Below, one piece after another: positions 34,396 to 43,527 of a stretch of 64,000 nt of DNA. Under the pieces are notes generated by a model. The model was not told where the DNA came from. It was given only the letters and a program-made list of their open reading frames with translations, and made no database searches. The stretch's first letter is position 1, and the number at the start of each line of letters is the position of its first letter. Source of the stretch: Pedobacter xixiisoli (GTDB lineage Bacteria > Bacteroidota > Bacteroidia > Sphingobacteriales > Sphingobacteriaceae); the NCBI RefSeq assembly GCF_900215335.1, contig NZ_OCMT01000002.1, positions 806,001 to 870,000 of the forward strand, read 5' to 3'. Made by a program: the position numbers and the translations under genes.

Positions 34396-36900
34396 ATGAA
34401 TATGAATAATTGGTTCAATAAAAACGGCATCCATCTTGCCATTCTAGCAGCTTTCGTTGTTATCTGTTTCGTGTATTTCAGTCCAGTTTTGCAAGGTAAA
34501 GCACCGGCGCAAAGCGATGTCATCCAGTCTAAAGCCATGCAAAAAGAAATCATGGAATACAAAGACAAGGATGGAAAAGGACCACTTTGGACAAACCAAA
34601 TGTTTGGCGGGATGCCCGCTTATCAAATTTGGGTACAATATGCTTACAATGGTGCCACTTATGGTATCGCCCTAATTACAAAAGCACTCCCAAATCCAGT
34701 AGGCACGGTGTTATTATTGTTAGTTGGCGCCTATTTTTTGTTTATTACTTTAAAGGTAAATCCTTGGCTGGCAGCGGCAGGTGCCATCGCATTTGCGTTT
34801 ACCACTTACAATTTTGTATTAATTGCCACAGGTCATAGCAACAAAGCTTTGGCCATCGGCTTTTTCGCTCCAATTATTGCAGGTATTTTAATGACTTTAC
34901 GAGGCAGATATTTGCTTGGTGCAAGTTTAACCGCACTATTTTTAGCTTTAGAGATTAGAGCTAACCACGTTCAAATGACTTATTATCTATTCCTTTCACT
35001 ACTAATTTTAGTGGGAATGGAATTATATCAAGCATATAAAAACAAAACACTTCCTGCATTTGGTAAAGCAATTGGATTTTTAACTGGTGCGGTAGTTATT
35101 GCCGTTATGATTAACGCCAGCTTATTATGGACAACTTCTGAATATGCTGCAGAAACCAATCGTGGTAAATCTAATTTAACTTCAACAGAAGCGGGCACCA
35201 AGGAAAAAGCAGGCATGACTAAAGATTATGCTTATGCGTGGAGTCAAGGAGTGGGCGAAAGTTTTACTTTCTTAATCCCTAATTTATATGGTGGCGCTAC
35301 CGGAATTGATGAACTAGTAAAACCAGAAAGCAATTTATATAAAGCTGTTTCAGCAGATTTTTCTGGTGGAGACCCAGGCCAAACCAATCAAGTTATCCAA
35401 CAGTTAGCGCAAGGTTTCAACATGCAAGAATACTGGGGCGAAAAACCTGGTACATCTGGTGGCTATTACTTTGGTGCCATTGTATGTTTCTTGTATATCT
35501 TCGGCTTATTTATAGTTCGCAATAGAATCAAATGGTGGATTTTAGCAACAACCGTACTCTTCATGTTGCTTTCTTTCGGTAAAAACTTTCCATTAATATC
35601 CGATTTATTTTATGATTACTTCCCTCTTTACAATAAATTCAGAGCAGTAGAATCCATTTTAGCAGTAGTTGGCTTAATGGTTCCAGTTTTGGCATTCTTA
35701 GCTTTAAAAGAAGCACAAGAAGGTAATATCGAACAGAAACAATTAGTTAAGAAACTGACCTGGTCAGCAGGCATTACAGGTGGTTTTGCCTTAATCGTAG
35801 CCTTAGCTCCTACCTTGCTTTTTAGTTTCAAAACCAACAACCATGCAGAAATTGTACAAGCTTTAACTCAGGCTTTGCAAAACAACGCTGCTGCTGCGCA
35901 AAAACTAACCAATGCTTTGGTACAAGACCGTGCAGCTATTGCCCGTTCCGATGCCTTTAGAGCATTTCTTTTCGTTGTTATCGGCTATGCCATTGTTTGG
36001 GCTTTCCTTACCAAAAAATTAAATACCCAACTAGCTTTCGGTTTGTTAGCACTTGCTGTATTAATTGATATGTGGCAAGTAGACCGCAAATATTTAAACA
36101 ACAAGAATTTCGAAAGTAAAACTACTTTGGCTAATTATTTCCAGCCTAGAGATGTAGATACTTTCATTGCAAGCGATAAAGACCCTAACTTCCGTGTTTA
36201 CGATCAAAGCATTAATACTTTTAACGATGCCAGCACTTCTAACTTCCATAAAACTGTGGGCGGTTACCATGCAGCTAAGTTGAAGAGATATGATGAACTT
36301 ATCCAAAACCAGTTCTCGAAAAGCGTAAACCAAGATGTATTGGATATGTTGAATACGAGATATTTCATTACCCAAGACCCTCAAAATGGTTCTTACAAAA
36401 TGAGCAGAAATGCTACCGCTTTAGGTAATGCTTGGATTGTGAAAAGCGTTCAGTTCGTAAAAAATTCCGATGAGGAAATGAAAGCGATCAATAGTTTCGA
36501 CCCTAAACAAGAAGCCATTGTTGATGAGCAATACAAAAAATTATTAGATACAACTCGTTTAGGTGCAGATCCTTCTGCATTTATTAAATTAGAAAAATAT
36601 CATCCAGACCACTTAGAATATAGCTACAGCGCACCACGTGATGTAATTGCAGTATTTTCAGAGATTTACTACGACAAAGGTTGGAACATGTATGTAGATG
36701 GCGTACAAAAACCTTATTTCAGAGCTGATTACGTTTTACGTGCTGCTCAATTAGAAGCTGGTAACCACAAAGTTGAATTCAAATTTGAGCCTAAGTCTTA
36801 TTACACAGGTGAAAAAATTTCATTAGCAGGAACCATTCTTTTGGTACTTTGCTTAGGTTTTGCTGGCTACAGTGAAACTAGAAAAAAGAAAGCTGCGTAA
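34396..36900 (+). CDS. YfhO family polytopic membrane protein
   Basis: 834 aa with about 12-13 membrane helices, for example ILAAFVVICFVYFSPVL at the N-terminus and ISLAGTILLVLCLGFAGY at the C-terminus, and large extracytoplasmic segments. Matches the YfhO family of GT-C-like proteins (FWGK-like EKPGTSGGYYFGAIV, YVDGVQKPYFRADYVLRA near the end). In Firmicutes, YfhO glycosylates lipoteichoic acid; the acceptor here is unknown. An ATG two codons downstream is an alternative start. Monocistronic, closed by a terminator. Confidence 0.9.
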   Translation: MNMNNWFNKNGIHLAILAAFVVICFVYFSPVLQGKAPAQSDVIQSKAMQKEIMEYKDKDGKGPLWTNQMFGGMPAYQIWVQYAYNGATYGIALITKALPNPVGTVLLLLVGAYFLFITLKVNPWLAAAGAIAFAFTTYNFVLIATGHSNKALAIGFFAPIIAGILMTLRGRYLLGASLTALFLALEIRANHVQMTYYLFLSLLILVGMELYQAYKNKTLPAFGKAIGFLTGAVVIAVMINASLLWTTSEYAAETNRGKSNLTSTEAGTKEKAGMTKDYAYAWSQGVGESFTFLIPNLYGGATGIDELVKPESNLYKAVSADFSGGDPGQTNQVIQQLAQGFNMQEYWGEKPGTSGGYYFGAIVCFLYIFGLFIVRNRIKWWILATTVLFMLLSFGKNFPLISDLFYDYFPLYNKFRAVESILAVVGLMVPVLAFLALKEAQEGNIEQKQLVKKLTWSAGITGGFALIVALAPTLLFSFKTNNHAEIVQALTQALQNNAAAAQKLTNALVQDRAAIARSDAFRAFLFVVIGYAIVWAFLTKKLNTQLAFGLLALAVLIDMWQVDRKYLNNKNFESKTTLANYFQPRDVDTFIASDKDPNFRVYDQSINTFNDASTSNFHKTVGGYHAAKLKRYDELIQNQFSKSVNQDVLDMLNTRYFITQDPQNGSYKMSRNATALGNAWIVKSVQFVKNSDEEMKAINSFDPKQEAIVDEQYKKLLDTTRLGADPSAFIKLEKYHPDHLEYSYSAPRDVIAVFSEIYYDKGWNMYVDGVQKPYFRADYVLRAAQLEAGNHKVEFKFEPKSYYTGEKISLAGTILLVLCLGFAGYSETRKKKAA

Positions 36901-36923
36901 TTTCAAAAACAGTGCATCAATAC

Positions 36924-36956
36924 AAGCCCTACGATTTTATCGGAGGGCTTTTTTTT
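36924..36956 (+). terminator. Rho-independent terminator
   Basis: AAGCCCT.CGAT pairs with ATCG.AGGGCTT (36924-36950, one A-G mismatch, 3-nt loop) followed by T8. Confidence 0.9.
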
Positions 36957-37125
36957 ATGGAAAGGATTGATCATATAGCACATCAGTCCTTCTCCTTTTT
37001 AAACAAGAATCAGTCGTAAAACAATTTTTCTAATGGGGTTTTAATCTACGATTCACGTTTTTGTAAAATACCACACTTTCAAGCCCCAACACTTCCAAAT
37101 ACGCTTTCAGTTAACCTATCGATCA

Positions 37126-37133
37126 TATATTTG
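37126..37133 (+). promoter_or_regulatory. -7 promoter element of the export cluster
   Basis: TATATTTG fits TAnnTTTG and ends 7 bp before the ATG of the small protein at 37141, so its mRNA should be nearly leaderless. Confidence 0.65.
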
Positions 37134-37140
37134 CAGGTGA

Positions 37141-37476
37141 ATGATTGCCTTTTTTAGACACAGATTTACAATTTACTTCCTTAGCTCGTTTTTGTTTTTA
37201 GGTTTTTTCCTGAAAGCAAATAGCTTTTTTGGCTGTAAATGGTCTAACATTGTTTGCGAGCTGGAAGAGCAACAGCCCTCGGAAGATGAGAAAGGTGCAA
37301 AAGAAGATAAATCAGGAAGAACGATAAAAAAGACTTGGGACATTTCATCTCCTAACCCAAATCAACCTTATTCGAAAGAACCCATCATTAACGAAGCACA
37401 CAACCGTGTATACTTATTGGCCATCATCACCGAACCGCTCATCGCCATTTTAAGTGAGCCTCCCGAACTAGCTTAA
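37141..37476 (+). CDS. Small membrane or secreted protein of unknown family
   Basis: 111 aa. I do not recognise it. It has an N-terminal hydrophobic segment (about 10-28, YFLSSFLFLGFFLKANSF) followed by a hydrophilic, charged middle (SEDEKGAKEDKSGR). It then has a proline-rich stretch and a moderately hydrophobic C-terminus (VYLLAIITEPLIAIL). It is supported as a gene by its own TAnnTTTG element and its position 63 bp before the ABC export cluster. It could be an accessory or cargo of that cluster; no double-glycine leader is present. Confidence 0.6.
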   Translation: MIAFFRHRFTIYFLSSFLFLGFFLKANSFFGCKWSNIVCELEEQQPSEDEKGAKEDKSGRTIKKTWDISSPNPNQPYSKEPIINEAHNRVYLLAIITEPLIAILSEPPELA

Positions 37477-37539
37477 TGCCTTCAACTTGTATCGTACAAG
37501 CTTAGAATTCACTTATTAGTTACATTTACTTACTATTTC

Positions 37540-38544
37540 ATGAATCATAAACATGATGCGCCACTAAGACCTTGGAAACGCTTAGTCGCAATTTTGCATT
37601 TTGAACGTTCATCTATCAATTATATCCTTTTTTACGCCATCTTAATTGGTTTAATTGGCTTGACACTGCCCTTGGGTACTACAGCCATTTTTAATTTACT
37701 CAGCAATGGTTCCATGTATAGCTCTACCTACATCTTAATTGGTGTTGTACTGGCGGGAATTATTTTAGGTGGCCTTTTATTAATTGGCCAATTAACCTTG
37801 GTAGAATTGGTAGAGCAGAAAATATTTGCACGCACTTCGTTAGAATTTGCCTACAGGCTGCCCAGAATAAAAAAGACTGAATTGGAAGGCGAATATCCAC
37901 CTGAACTTATTAATCGCTTTTTCGGAATTCTAACGATACAAAAAGGATTGACCAAACTCGTAGTAGAAATCATCGCCGCTGCCATACTTATTGTCTTTAG
38001 CGCTATTTTATTATCATTCTACCATCCCGTTTATTTGGCCTTCGGCATCTTTATCGTCTTGGTACTACCTTTTATCATCGGACTTTACTTTAAAGAAGCA
38101 GTAAAAACCAGTATCAAGGAATCTACCTATAAATTCGAAGTAGTGGCTTATTTGGAGGAGATTGCCGCCAACTTAGACGATTTTAGGGGCGACAAAGCCA
38201 AGATGCAAGAGGCCATGAAAACGACTGATGAAATTACCTCCAACTACTTAAAATCTAGAACCAGCCATTTCAAAGTGCTACGTAAACTGTTTGCCAGCTC
38301 CATTCTTATTAGAGCGGTATTGATGGGCGCACTGTTGTTGATGGGTTCATATTTCGTAATTGAACGCCAAATGACTTTCGGACAATTTGTAGCTGCAGAG
38401 GTAATTGTGGTGCAAATTAGCTATGCCGTTGAAAAAATCATGACCAGTATGAATACCATCTTTGACATGATTACCAGTGCAGAAAAACTAGCTGTGGTGA
38501 CCGACTTAGACCTTTTTGACGGAGAGGAGGTTAAACATGGCTAA
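37540..38544 (+). CDS. ABC exporter transmembrane domain protein lacking an ATPase domain
   Basis: 334 aa. The whole length is a type-1 ABC exporter membrane domain: about six helices (INYILFYAILIGLIGLTLPL; YILIGVVLAGIILGGLLLIG; IIAAAILIVFSAILLSFYHP; RAVLMGALLLMGSYFVI), with the linker FDMITSAEKLAVVTDLDL at the end. Full exporters continue here into a ~230-aa ATPase with Walker A/B; none follows in any frame, because the HlyD gene starts 8 bp before this stop. Followed by HlyD and TolC partners, it forms a type I secretion-like set without its own motor. An ATPase encoded elsewhere, or a non-ABC function, must be assumed. Confidence 0.85.
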   Translation: MNHKHDAPLRPWKRLVAILHFERSSINYILFYAILIGLIGLTLPLGTTAIFNLLSNGSMYSSTYILIGVVLAGIILGGLLLIGQLTLVELVEQKIFARTSLEFAYRLPRIKKTELEGEYPPELINRFFGILTIQKGLTKLVVEIIAAAILIVFSAILLSFYHPVYLAFGIFIVLVLPFIIGLYFKEAVKTSIKESTYKFEVVAYLEEIAANLDDFRGDKAKMQEAMKTTDEITSNYLKSRTSHFKVLRKLFASSILIRAVLMGALLLMGSYFVIERQMTFGQFVAAEVIVVQISYAVEKIMTSMNTIFDMITSAEKLAVVTDLDLFDGEEVKHG

Positions 38545-39898
38545 TCGTCGCGAAGTAAACCACCAGCAACATTGGGAAAACTTGGCAGAACATTCTAATG
38601 CCTCACTAATTCCAATCAGTAAAATGCTGCTATTAAAGCGCATTATACTTATCATGTTCCTTCTTTTCTTCATCATTCTATTTCTTCCTTGGCGACAAAC
38701 CATTCCAGGAAAAGGTACGGTTACAGCCTTAAGCCCTCAAGACCGGCCGCAAACAGTACAAAACCAAATTGGCGGACGCATAGAACGTTGGTACGTGAGT
38801 GAAGGACAAGCAGTGAAAAAGGGAGATACCATTTTAGTAATTTCAGAGATTACCCAATCGTATTTTGACCCAGAGCTTTCGCTGCGTCTGCAAGAGCAGT
38901 TAAATGCTAAAAAAGGCAGCGAGGAGGCCGCTAAACAAAAAATGCGTGCGACTAGCACCCAAATACAGGCTCTTAACCGTGGATTGAATTTCCAACTGAT
39001 TGCTGCTGAAAACAAAGTAAAGCAAAGCCGAAATTATGTTAAAAGCGATAGTGCCGATTTAGTTGCGGTGAAGCAGTTTTACAAAGTAAGTCAGGACAGA
39101 TTAGAACGCTACGAACAAGGTTACAAAGATGGCTTGTTCTCCCTAACGGATATCGAAACCCGTAGAATGAACTTTCAAAATGACAATGCTAAGCTCATTG
39201 CGCAAGAAAACAAGCTGACCATCGCCAAGCAAACCTTGCTCAATGCACAAATTGAACTAGATAACATTCGGGCGAAATATCAGGAATCGTTAGCTAAAGC
39301 ACAATCAGATATGGGTTCTGCTTTATCGGGACAAGCTTCGGCACAGGGTGATATTGCCAAGCTCCGCAACGAAATTGCCAACATCGATTTTAGGCAGGGC
39401 TTGTATGTGGTTAGGGCTCCGCAAGATGGTTATGTCATCAAAACGATGAAAGCTGGTATCGGCGAAAACATCAAAGAAGGTGAATCTGTAGCTACCTTAC
39501 AACCTAAAAACCCACTGGTTGCGGCAGAAATTTACGTAAACGCAATGGATGTTCCTTTGATACACGATCGCAGTGAGGTACGACTACAGTTCGAAGGATG
39601 GCCTTCAGTTCAATTCTCAGGATGGCCTTCGGTTGCCGTAGGTACTTTTGCCGGCAGAGTATTTTCGATAGACAGAATGGCAAGTGCTAACGGCACTTAT
39701 AGGGTGTTGATCAAACAAATGCAACCAACACCAGCAGACGATGAACCTTGGCCAATCCAGCTCCGTCAAGGTTCGGGAGTTTACGGTAGGGTAATCCTTA
39801 ATTCGGTGCCAGTATGGTACGAAATATGGCGACAATTAAATGGGTTTCCACCAAGTTTAGAGAGAGCACCAAAAGAAGAGGCAGGTAAAGAAAAATAG
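38537..39898 (+). CDS. HlyD-family periplasmic adaptor (membrane fusion protein)
   Basis: 453 aa from ATG 38537. A strong Shine-Dalgarno (GGAGAGGAGG, 38521-38530) lies 6 bp upstream and the start overlaps the previous stop by 8 bp (ATGGCTAA), so translation is coupled. One membrane helix (~30-50), then the lipoyl/barrel-sandwich half GGRIERWYVSEGQAVKKGDTIL, a long coiled coil (~120-270), and the second half VVRAPQDGYVIKTMKAGIGENIKEG. It bridges the inner-membrane exporter and TolC. An upstream in-frame start at 38516 lacks this ribosome-binding site. Confidence 0.92.
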   Translation: MANRREVNHQQHWENLAEHSNASLIPISKMLLLKRIILIMFLLFFIILFLPWRQTIPGKGTVTALSPQDRPQTVQNQIGGRIERWYVSEGQAVKKGDTILVISEITQSYFDPELSLRLQEQLNAKKGSEEAAKQKMRATSTQIQALNRGLNFQLIAAENKVKQSRNYVKSDSADLVAVKQFYKVSQDRLERYEQGYKDGLFSLTDIETRRMNFQNDNAKLIAQENKLTIAKQTLLNAQIELDNIRAKYQESLAKAQSDMGSALSGQASAQGDIAKLRNEIANIDFRQGLYVVRAPQDGYVIKTMKAGIGENIKEGESVATLQPKNPLVAAEIYVNAMDVPLIHDRSEVRLQFEGWPSVQFSGWPSVAVGTFAGRVFSIDRMASANGTYRVLIKQMQPTPADDEPWPIQLRQGSGVYGRVILNSVPVWYEIWRQLNGFPPSLERAPKEEAGKEK

Positions 39899-39903
39899 GA
39901 ATC

Positions 39904-41319
39904 ATGAAACAACTATGCTTACTCGTTTTCTGTTTGTTCGTTGCCAAAATCAGCTACGCACAAAAAGATACCACCAATGTCTTTTCAATCGAAGATTTGC
40001 AGGAAATTGTTTTCCAAAATCACCCAATTATGAAGCAGGCTGCTTTATTGAGCGAAGCTGCTAGGGCAAATGTAATGCAATCTTTAGGCTACTTCGACCC
40101 TGCTTTAAAAGCTGGATTTGATAGAAAGGTATTCGGCAACTCGGAATATTATAACCGTTGGGCAAGCGAATTAAAAGTGCCATTGTGGTTAGCTGGCGCA
40201 GATTTAAAACTGGGCTATGATAGAAATGTCGGCGATTACACTAACCCCGAAACACATACTTCTACGGCAGGTTTAACTGGTATCGGCATCAGTATTCCGT
40301 TGGGACAAGGTTTACTGATTGATTCGAGACGTAACACCTTAAGACAGGCCAAAGTGATGGTTAAATATGCCGAAGCTGAGCGTGTAAAACACATCAATAC
40401 CACTTGGTTTGCTATTGTGAAAGATTATTGGGATTGGCATTTCGCTTACAAGCAATTTTTGTTGATTAACGAAGGGGTTCAACTTGCTCAAACTCGTTTC
40501 AAGGCCATTGCGCAGCAAACTGTTTTAGGCGATAAAGCCAGCATTGATTCTGTAGAAGCGGCAATTACAGTGCAAGATCGATTAATCCAATTCGAAAAAA
40601 TGAAAGTAGACTTGATGAATGCTCGTCTTACGCTTTCCAATCATTTGTGGAACAATCAAGCTCAACCTTTAGAACTGCCCGAAACCGCTCGTCCCGCACA
40701 AGAAGCAGAGCTGAAAGAAAGACCGAAACAGCAATTGCTAGACACTTTACTAAGCCATGCAAATAGTCTACATCCTGACTTAATTAAGCTGCAAACGAAG
40801 GATGAACAGCTAGCCATAGAACGTTCGTACCGAGCCGAATTATTAAAACCCAAATTGAATGTTGGTGCCTCGCTCCTATCGATGAGAAGAGATTTTAACA
40901 GCAATATCCCCACTCATTACGATTTTAATATGGGTAACTACAAATTGGGTTTAGAGTTCGTTTTTCCATTATTTCTGAGAGCAGAACGAGGAAAGTTGAA
41001 AGAGGTAAAAATTAAGCAGCTGGAATTGCAGTACGATATCCAGCAAACTAACCGAGAAATCCAGAATTCGGTCATTGCCAGCTACAATCACTTGGATGCT
41101 TATAGTCAGCAATTGGCTGTGCAGGTAAAAAGCATAGCTAATCAGGAAATGCTTTTAAGAGGGGAAAATGCTAAGTTTAGCTTGGGAGAAAGCACCTTGT
41201 TCCTTATCAACACCCGCGAATCTAAACTCATTGATATGAAAATTAAACGTGAGGAAATGATTATCGGTTATGAAAAGAAACTAGCCGAACTGTATTATAA
41301 AGCTGGAACGAGGATGTGA
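39904..41319 (+). CDS. TolC-family outer-membrane efflux protein
   Basis: 471 aa, signal peptide MKQLCLLVFCLFVAKISYAQ. Contains two outer-membrane-factor repeats with long helical hairpins, e.g. LEFVFPLFLRAERGKLKEVK and SLGESTLFLINTRESKLIDMK. It should form the trimeric channel for the HlyD/ABC pair, and it begins 5 bp after the HlyD stop, so the three genes form one operon. Confidence 0.92.
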   Translation: MKQLCLLVFCLFVAKISYAQKDTTNVFSIEDLQEIVFQNHPIMKQAALLSEAARANVMQSLGYFDPALKAGFDRKVFGNSEYYNRWASELKVPLWLAGADLKLGYDRNVGDYTNPETHTSTAGLTGIGISIPLGQGLLIDSRRNTLRQAKVMVKYAEAERVKHINTTWFAIVKDYWDWHFAYKQFLLINEGVQLAQTRFKAIAQQTVLGDKASIDSVEAAITVQDRLIQFEKMKVDLMNARLTLSNHLWNNQAQPLELPETARPAQEAELKERPKQQLLDTLLSHANSLHPDLIKLQTKDEQLAIERSYRAELLKPKLNVGASLLSMRRDFNSNIPTHYDFNMGNYKLGLEFVFPLFLRAERGKLKEVKIKQLELQYDIQQTNREIQNSVIASYNHLDAYSQQLAVQVKSIANQEMLLRGENAKFSLGESTLFLINTRESKLIDMKIKREEMIIGYEKKLAELYYKAGTRM

Positions 41320-41947
41320 TCCAATTATAATTGATTTAGAAAAGCAAATACAGTGTTCAAATTTACAGAAAGCCCTGCACTTTGCTGCAAGTCCTCGTCT
41401 TCGCTGCGCTTGCCTGTGGGCTTTCCGCTTCGTTCAGGTTTATTTTACACAATACAGGGTTTCATAGGCTGGCTTTCACACTGCATCAGGTTATTTTTTG
41501 GCTCAATGCAAACTTGCTTTGATAAAAACCACTGTTCTTCGCCAAGTACGACCGTTAATCCTCAGAACCATTCCCAAGTACGGAATCGGCCTCTTAGCAT
41601 AGCAATGCGAAAGCCAATCAAACGTCAGCATTGCTGTTAGATAACCAACTACCAAGCAAAATGGAGAAGTGAAACGGCTCATTTTGTGCTATCAAAGTTT
41701 GATTGAGCTGAAGCGAGCTAGGCTATGCAGCCTTGAACTTTTGGTTCTTTTCTTTCAAGAGAACTGCGAAGTACTCTTGAATACCACTGAAAGAAATCAA
41801 CTTCAAATGAAAAAAAGAAATAGGCCCAGCCGCCAATGAGGCGAAAAAAAATCTCATCGTCAATTGGATGTAGAAAACTAATTTTCTAAACCCAAACTAA
41901 CAAGCTATTATTCGCTTTTAACTATTTTGCAACATAGCTTTTTAAAT
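41320..41947. other. 628-bp non-coding spacer with hairpin repeats
   Basis: No convincing gene. GAAAGCCC (41368-41375)/GGGCTTTC (41418-41425) is an 8-bp stem around a GC-rich segment. TTTCTTTCA (41749-41757)/TGAAAGAAA (41788-41796) encloses CAAGAG/CTCTTG and follows text (CAGCCTTGAACTTTTGG) like that at 24281. A near-consensus -7 (TATTTTG, 41923-41929) lies just before the next gene. Confidence 0.65.
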
Positions 41948-43120
41948 ATGGATATCAATCAGATTAGAAAAGACACACTGGGCTGTGCCGATAAAATTTT
42001 CTTAAATAGTGCTGGTTCATCATTGATGCCTAAAACAGTAGTAGAAAAAACCATCAATTATTTAAAAGAAGAAGAACAATTTGGAGGTTATTTTATTGCT
42101 AATCAGCAAACCGAGCAGGTAAATCAGTTTTATGTAGAAGTGGCAAGAATGCTCAACTGCAGAGCGGAAAACATTGCTTTTGCCAATAGCAATACCGATG
42201 CCTACGCAAAGGTTTTATCGAGCATTCCATTTAAAAGTGGTGATTGTATTATTACCACCGACGACGATTATATTTCCAATCATATCGCTTTTATTTCCCT
42301 CAAAAAGAGGTTTAATGTAGAAGTTTATCGAACTAAAAACCTTGCCAATCACGAAATTGACTTAGAAGATTTAGAAAGTTTGATTAAAAAGCATCAACCT
42401 AAATTGGTGGCGGTAACTCACATCCCTACCAATTCGGGATTAATACAAGATGTAGAAGCGGTTGGCCGACTGTGCAAGGCACATCATATTTTGTATTTAA
42501 TAGATGCTTGCCAATCGGTTGGGCAATTGGTAGTTGATGTACAGCAAATTGGCTGTGATTTTTTAACAGCAACTGGAAGAAAGTTTTTGAGAGGACCTCG
42601 AGGAACAGGCTTTTTATATATTTCTGACAACGCTTTGGCGCAAAACCTTAAGCCTTTGTTTATAGATATGAAAGGAGCTAATTGGACTTCTTTCGAGGAT
42701 TACCAACCCACCCATACTGCAAAAGCGTTTGAGTTTTTCGAACAATCTTATGCTGCTATGATTGGGTTTACAGAAGCTATCCGCTATGCAAACGAAATTG
42801 GCTTGGCGAACATCCAAAACTATAATGAACAATTGAGTAGCGAGCTTAGAAAGCTACTAGCAGAAAATTCCAGCATTAAAGTATTAGACCAAGGAAACAG
42901 ATTAGGCAGCATTGTGACTTTTAATCACCACAAATTAGCGCTAACAGAATTACAAAACCTACTTTCCAACAATCAAGTTTATCATTCTGTGAGTTTTAAA
43001 GGAAGTGCTTTAATAGATTTCACCAAGAAAAATGTGGATTGGGCAATTCGCTTTTCTCCACATTATTTTAACACTTTGGAGGAAATAGAAAAGGTAGGAA
43101 AGTTGTTAAGAGAGGTTTGA
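41948..43120 (+). CDS. Class V aminotransferase-fold PLP enzyme
   Basis: 390 aa from ATG 41948. Class V fold: FLNSAGSSLMPKTVV at the start, VAVTHIPTNSGLIQDVEAVG, the PLP aspartate and histidine region LIDACQSVGQLVVDV, and the Schiff-base lysine in TATGRKFLRGPRGTGFLY. Similar to cysteine desulfurase and isopenicillin-N epimerase-like enzymes; the substrate cannot be read off and no suf/isc genes are nearby. A TTG seven codons upstream is in frame but overlaps the putative -7 element. Confidence 0.88.
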   Translation: MDINQIRKDTLGCADKIFLNSAGSSLMPKTVVEKTINYLKEEEQFGGYFIANQQTEQVNQFYVEVARMLNCRAENIAFANSNTDAYAKVLSSIPFKSGDCIITTDDDYISNHIAFISLKKRFNVEVYRTKNLANHEIDLEDLESLIKKHQPKLVAVTHIPTNSGLIQDVEAVGRLCKAHHILYLIDACQSVGQLVVDVQQIGCDFLTATGRKFLRGPRGTGFLYISDNALAQNLKPLFIDMKGANWTSFEDYQPTHTAKAFEFFEQSYAAMIGFTEAIRYANEIGLANIQNYNEQLSSELRKLLAENSSIKVLDQGNRLGSIVTFNHHKLALTELQNLLSNNQVYHSVSFKGSALIDFTKKNVDWAIRFSPHYFNTLEEIEKVGKLLREV

Positions 43121-43187
43121 TAGGCCTGAATAATTACATCAATTAGTTGAATAATCTCTTAAAATGGAAAGAATATTTTAAAGGTTG

Positions 43188-43246
43188 AGTTTGGTGAGGA
43201 CACCAAACTTTAGCTATGAGCTACAGGCGGGTGTCTCCACCCGCCT
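43188..43246. repeat. Paired hairpins AGTTTGGTG / AGGCGGGTG
   Basis: AGTTTGGTG-AGGA-CACCAAACT (43188-43209) is followed after 15 bp by AGGCGGGTG-TCTC-CACCCGCCT (43225-43246). Both stems are perfect with 4-nt loops. Same hairpin-linker-hairpin plan as 20396-20442. Confidence 0.85.
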
Positions 43247-43297
43247 GAGTGTTTATCTTCATCGACATTTAAACAGTTTCTAAGTATTTTAAATACA

Positions 43298-43380
43298 CCG
43301 CCCGTCTTAGACCACCCTCCGATAAATCGGAGGAAAATATGTCGCCATTCCCCTCTTCCAGAGGGGTGCCCAACGGGCGG
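43298..43380. repeat. GC-rich three-stem palindromic element
   Basis: Outer stem CCGCCCGT (43298-43305)/ACGGGCGG (43373-43380) encloses CCTCCGAT-AA-ATCGGAGG (43316-43333) and CCCCTCT-TCC-AGAGGGG (43350-43366). All three stems are perfect. Together with the paired hairpins it fills most of the 407-bp spacer 43121-43527, which has no gene. Confidence 0.88.
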
Positions 43381-43463
43381 GGCGTTTCGGCGCTTTTAAA
43401 AATCCCTCTCATTAAAAGAACTGTAGTGCGCCATTCCGGCCGTCAATCTCCAATCCCAGCTAA

Positions 43464-43505
43464 AACAAAAAAAGGACAGAAGCCTTAAACCTCTGTCCTT
43501 TTTAC
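43464..43505 (-). terminator. Rho-independent terminator of the bacilliredoxin gene
   Basis: AAAAGGACAGA (43470-43480) pairs with TCTGTCCTTTT (43492-43502). On the minus strand the stem is followed by T7. It can also act from the plus strand, where T's follow as well. Confidence 0.88.
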
Positions 43506-43527
43506 TTGTTTTTTATCCTTAATCCAA

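Noticed and set aside
38544..38720. A frameshifted ATPase domain following the ABC membrane protein
   Set aside because: All frames after the stop were considered: HlyD begins at once with its own Shine-Dalgarno, and no Walker A or signature motif is present.
41353..41640. A 95-codon open frame in the spacer after the TolC gene
   Set aside because: It overlaps palindromic GC-rich repeat DNA, has no promoter or ribosome-binding site, and its translation has no protein-like domain pattern.
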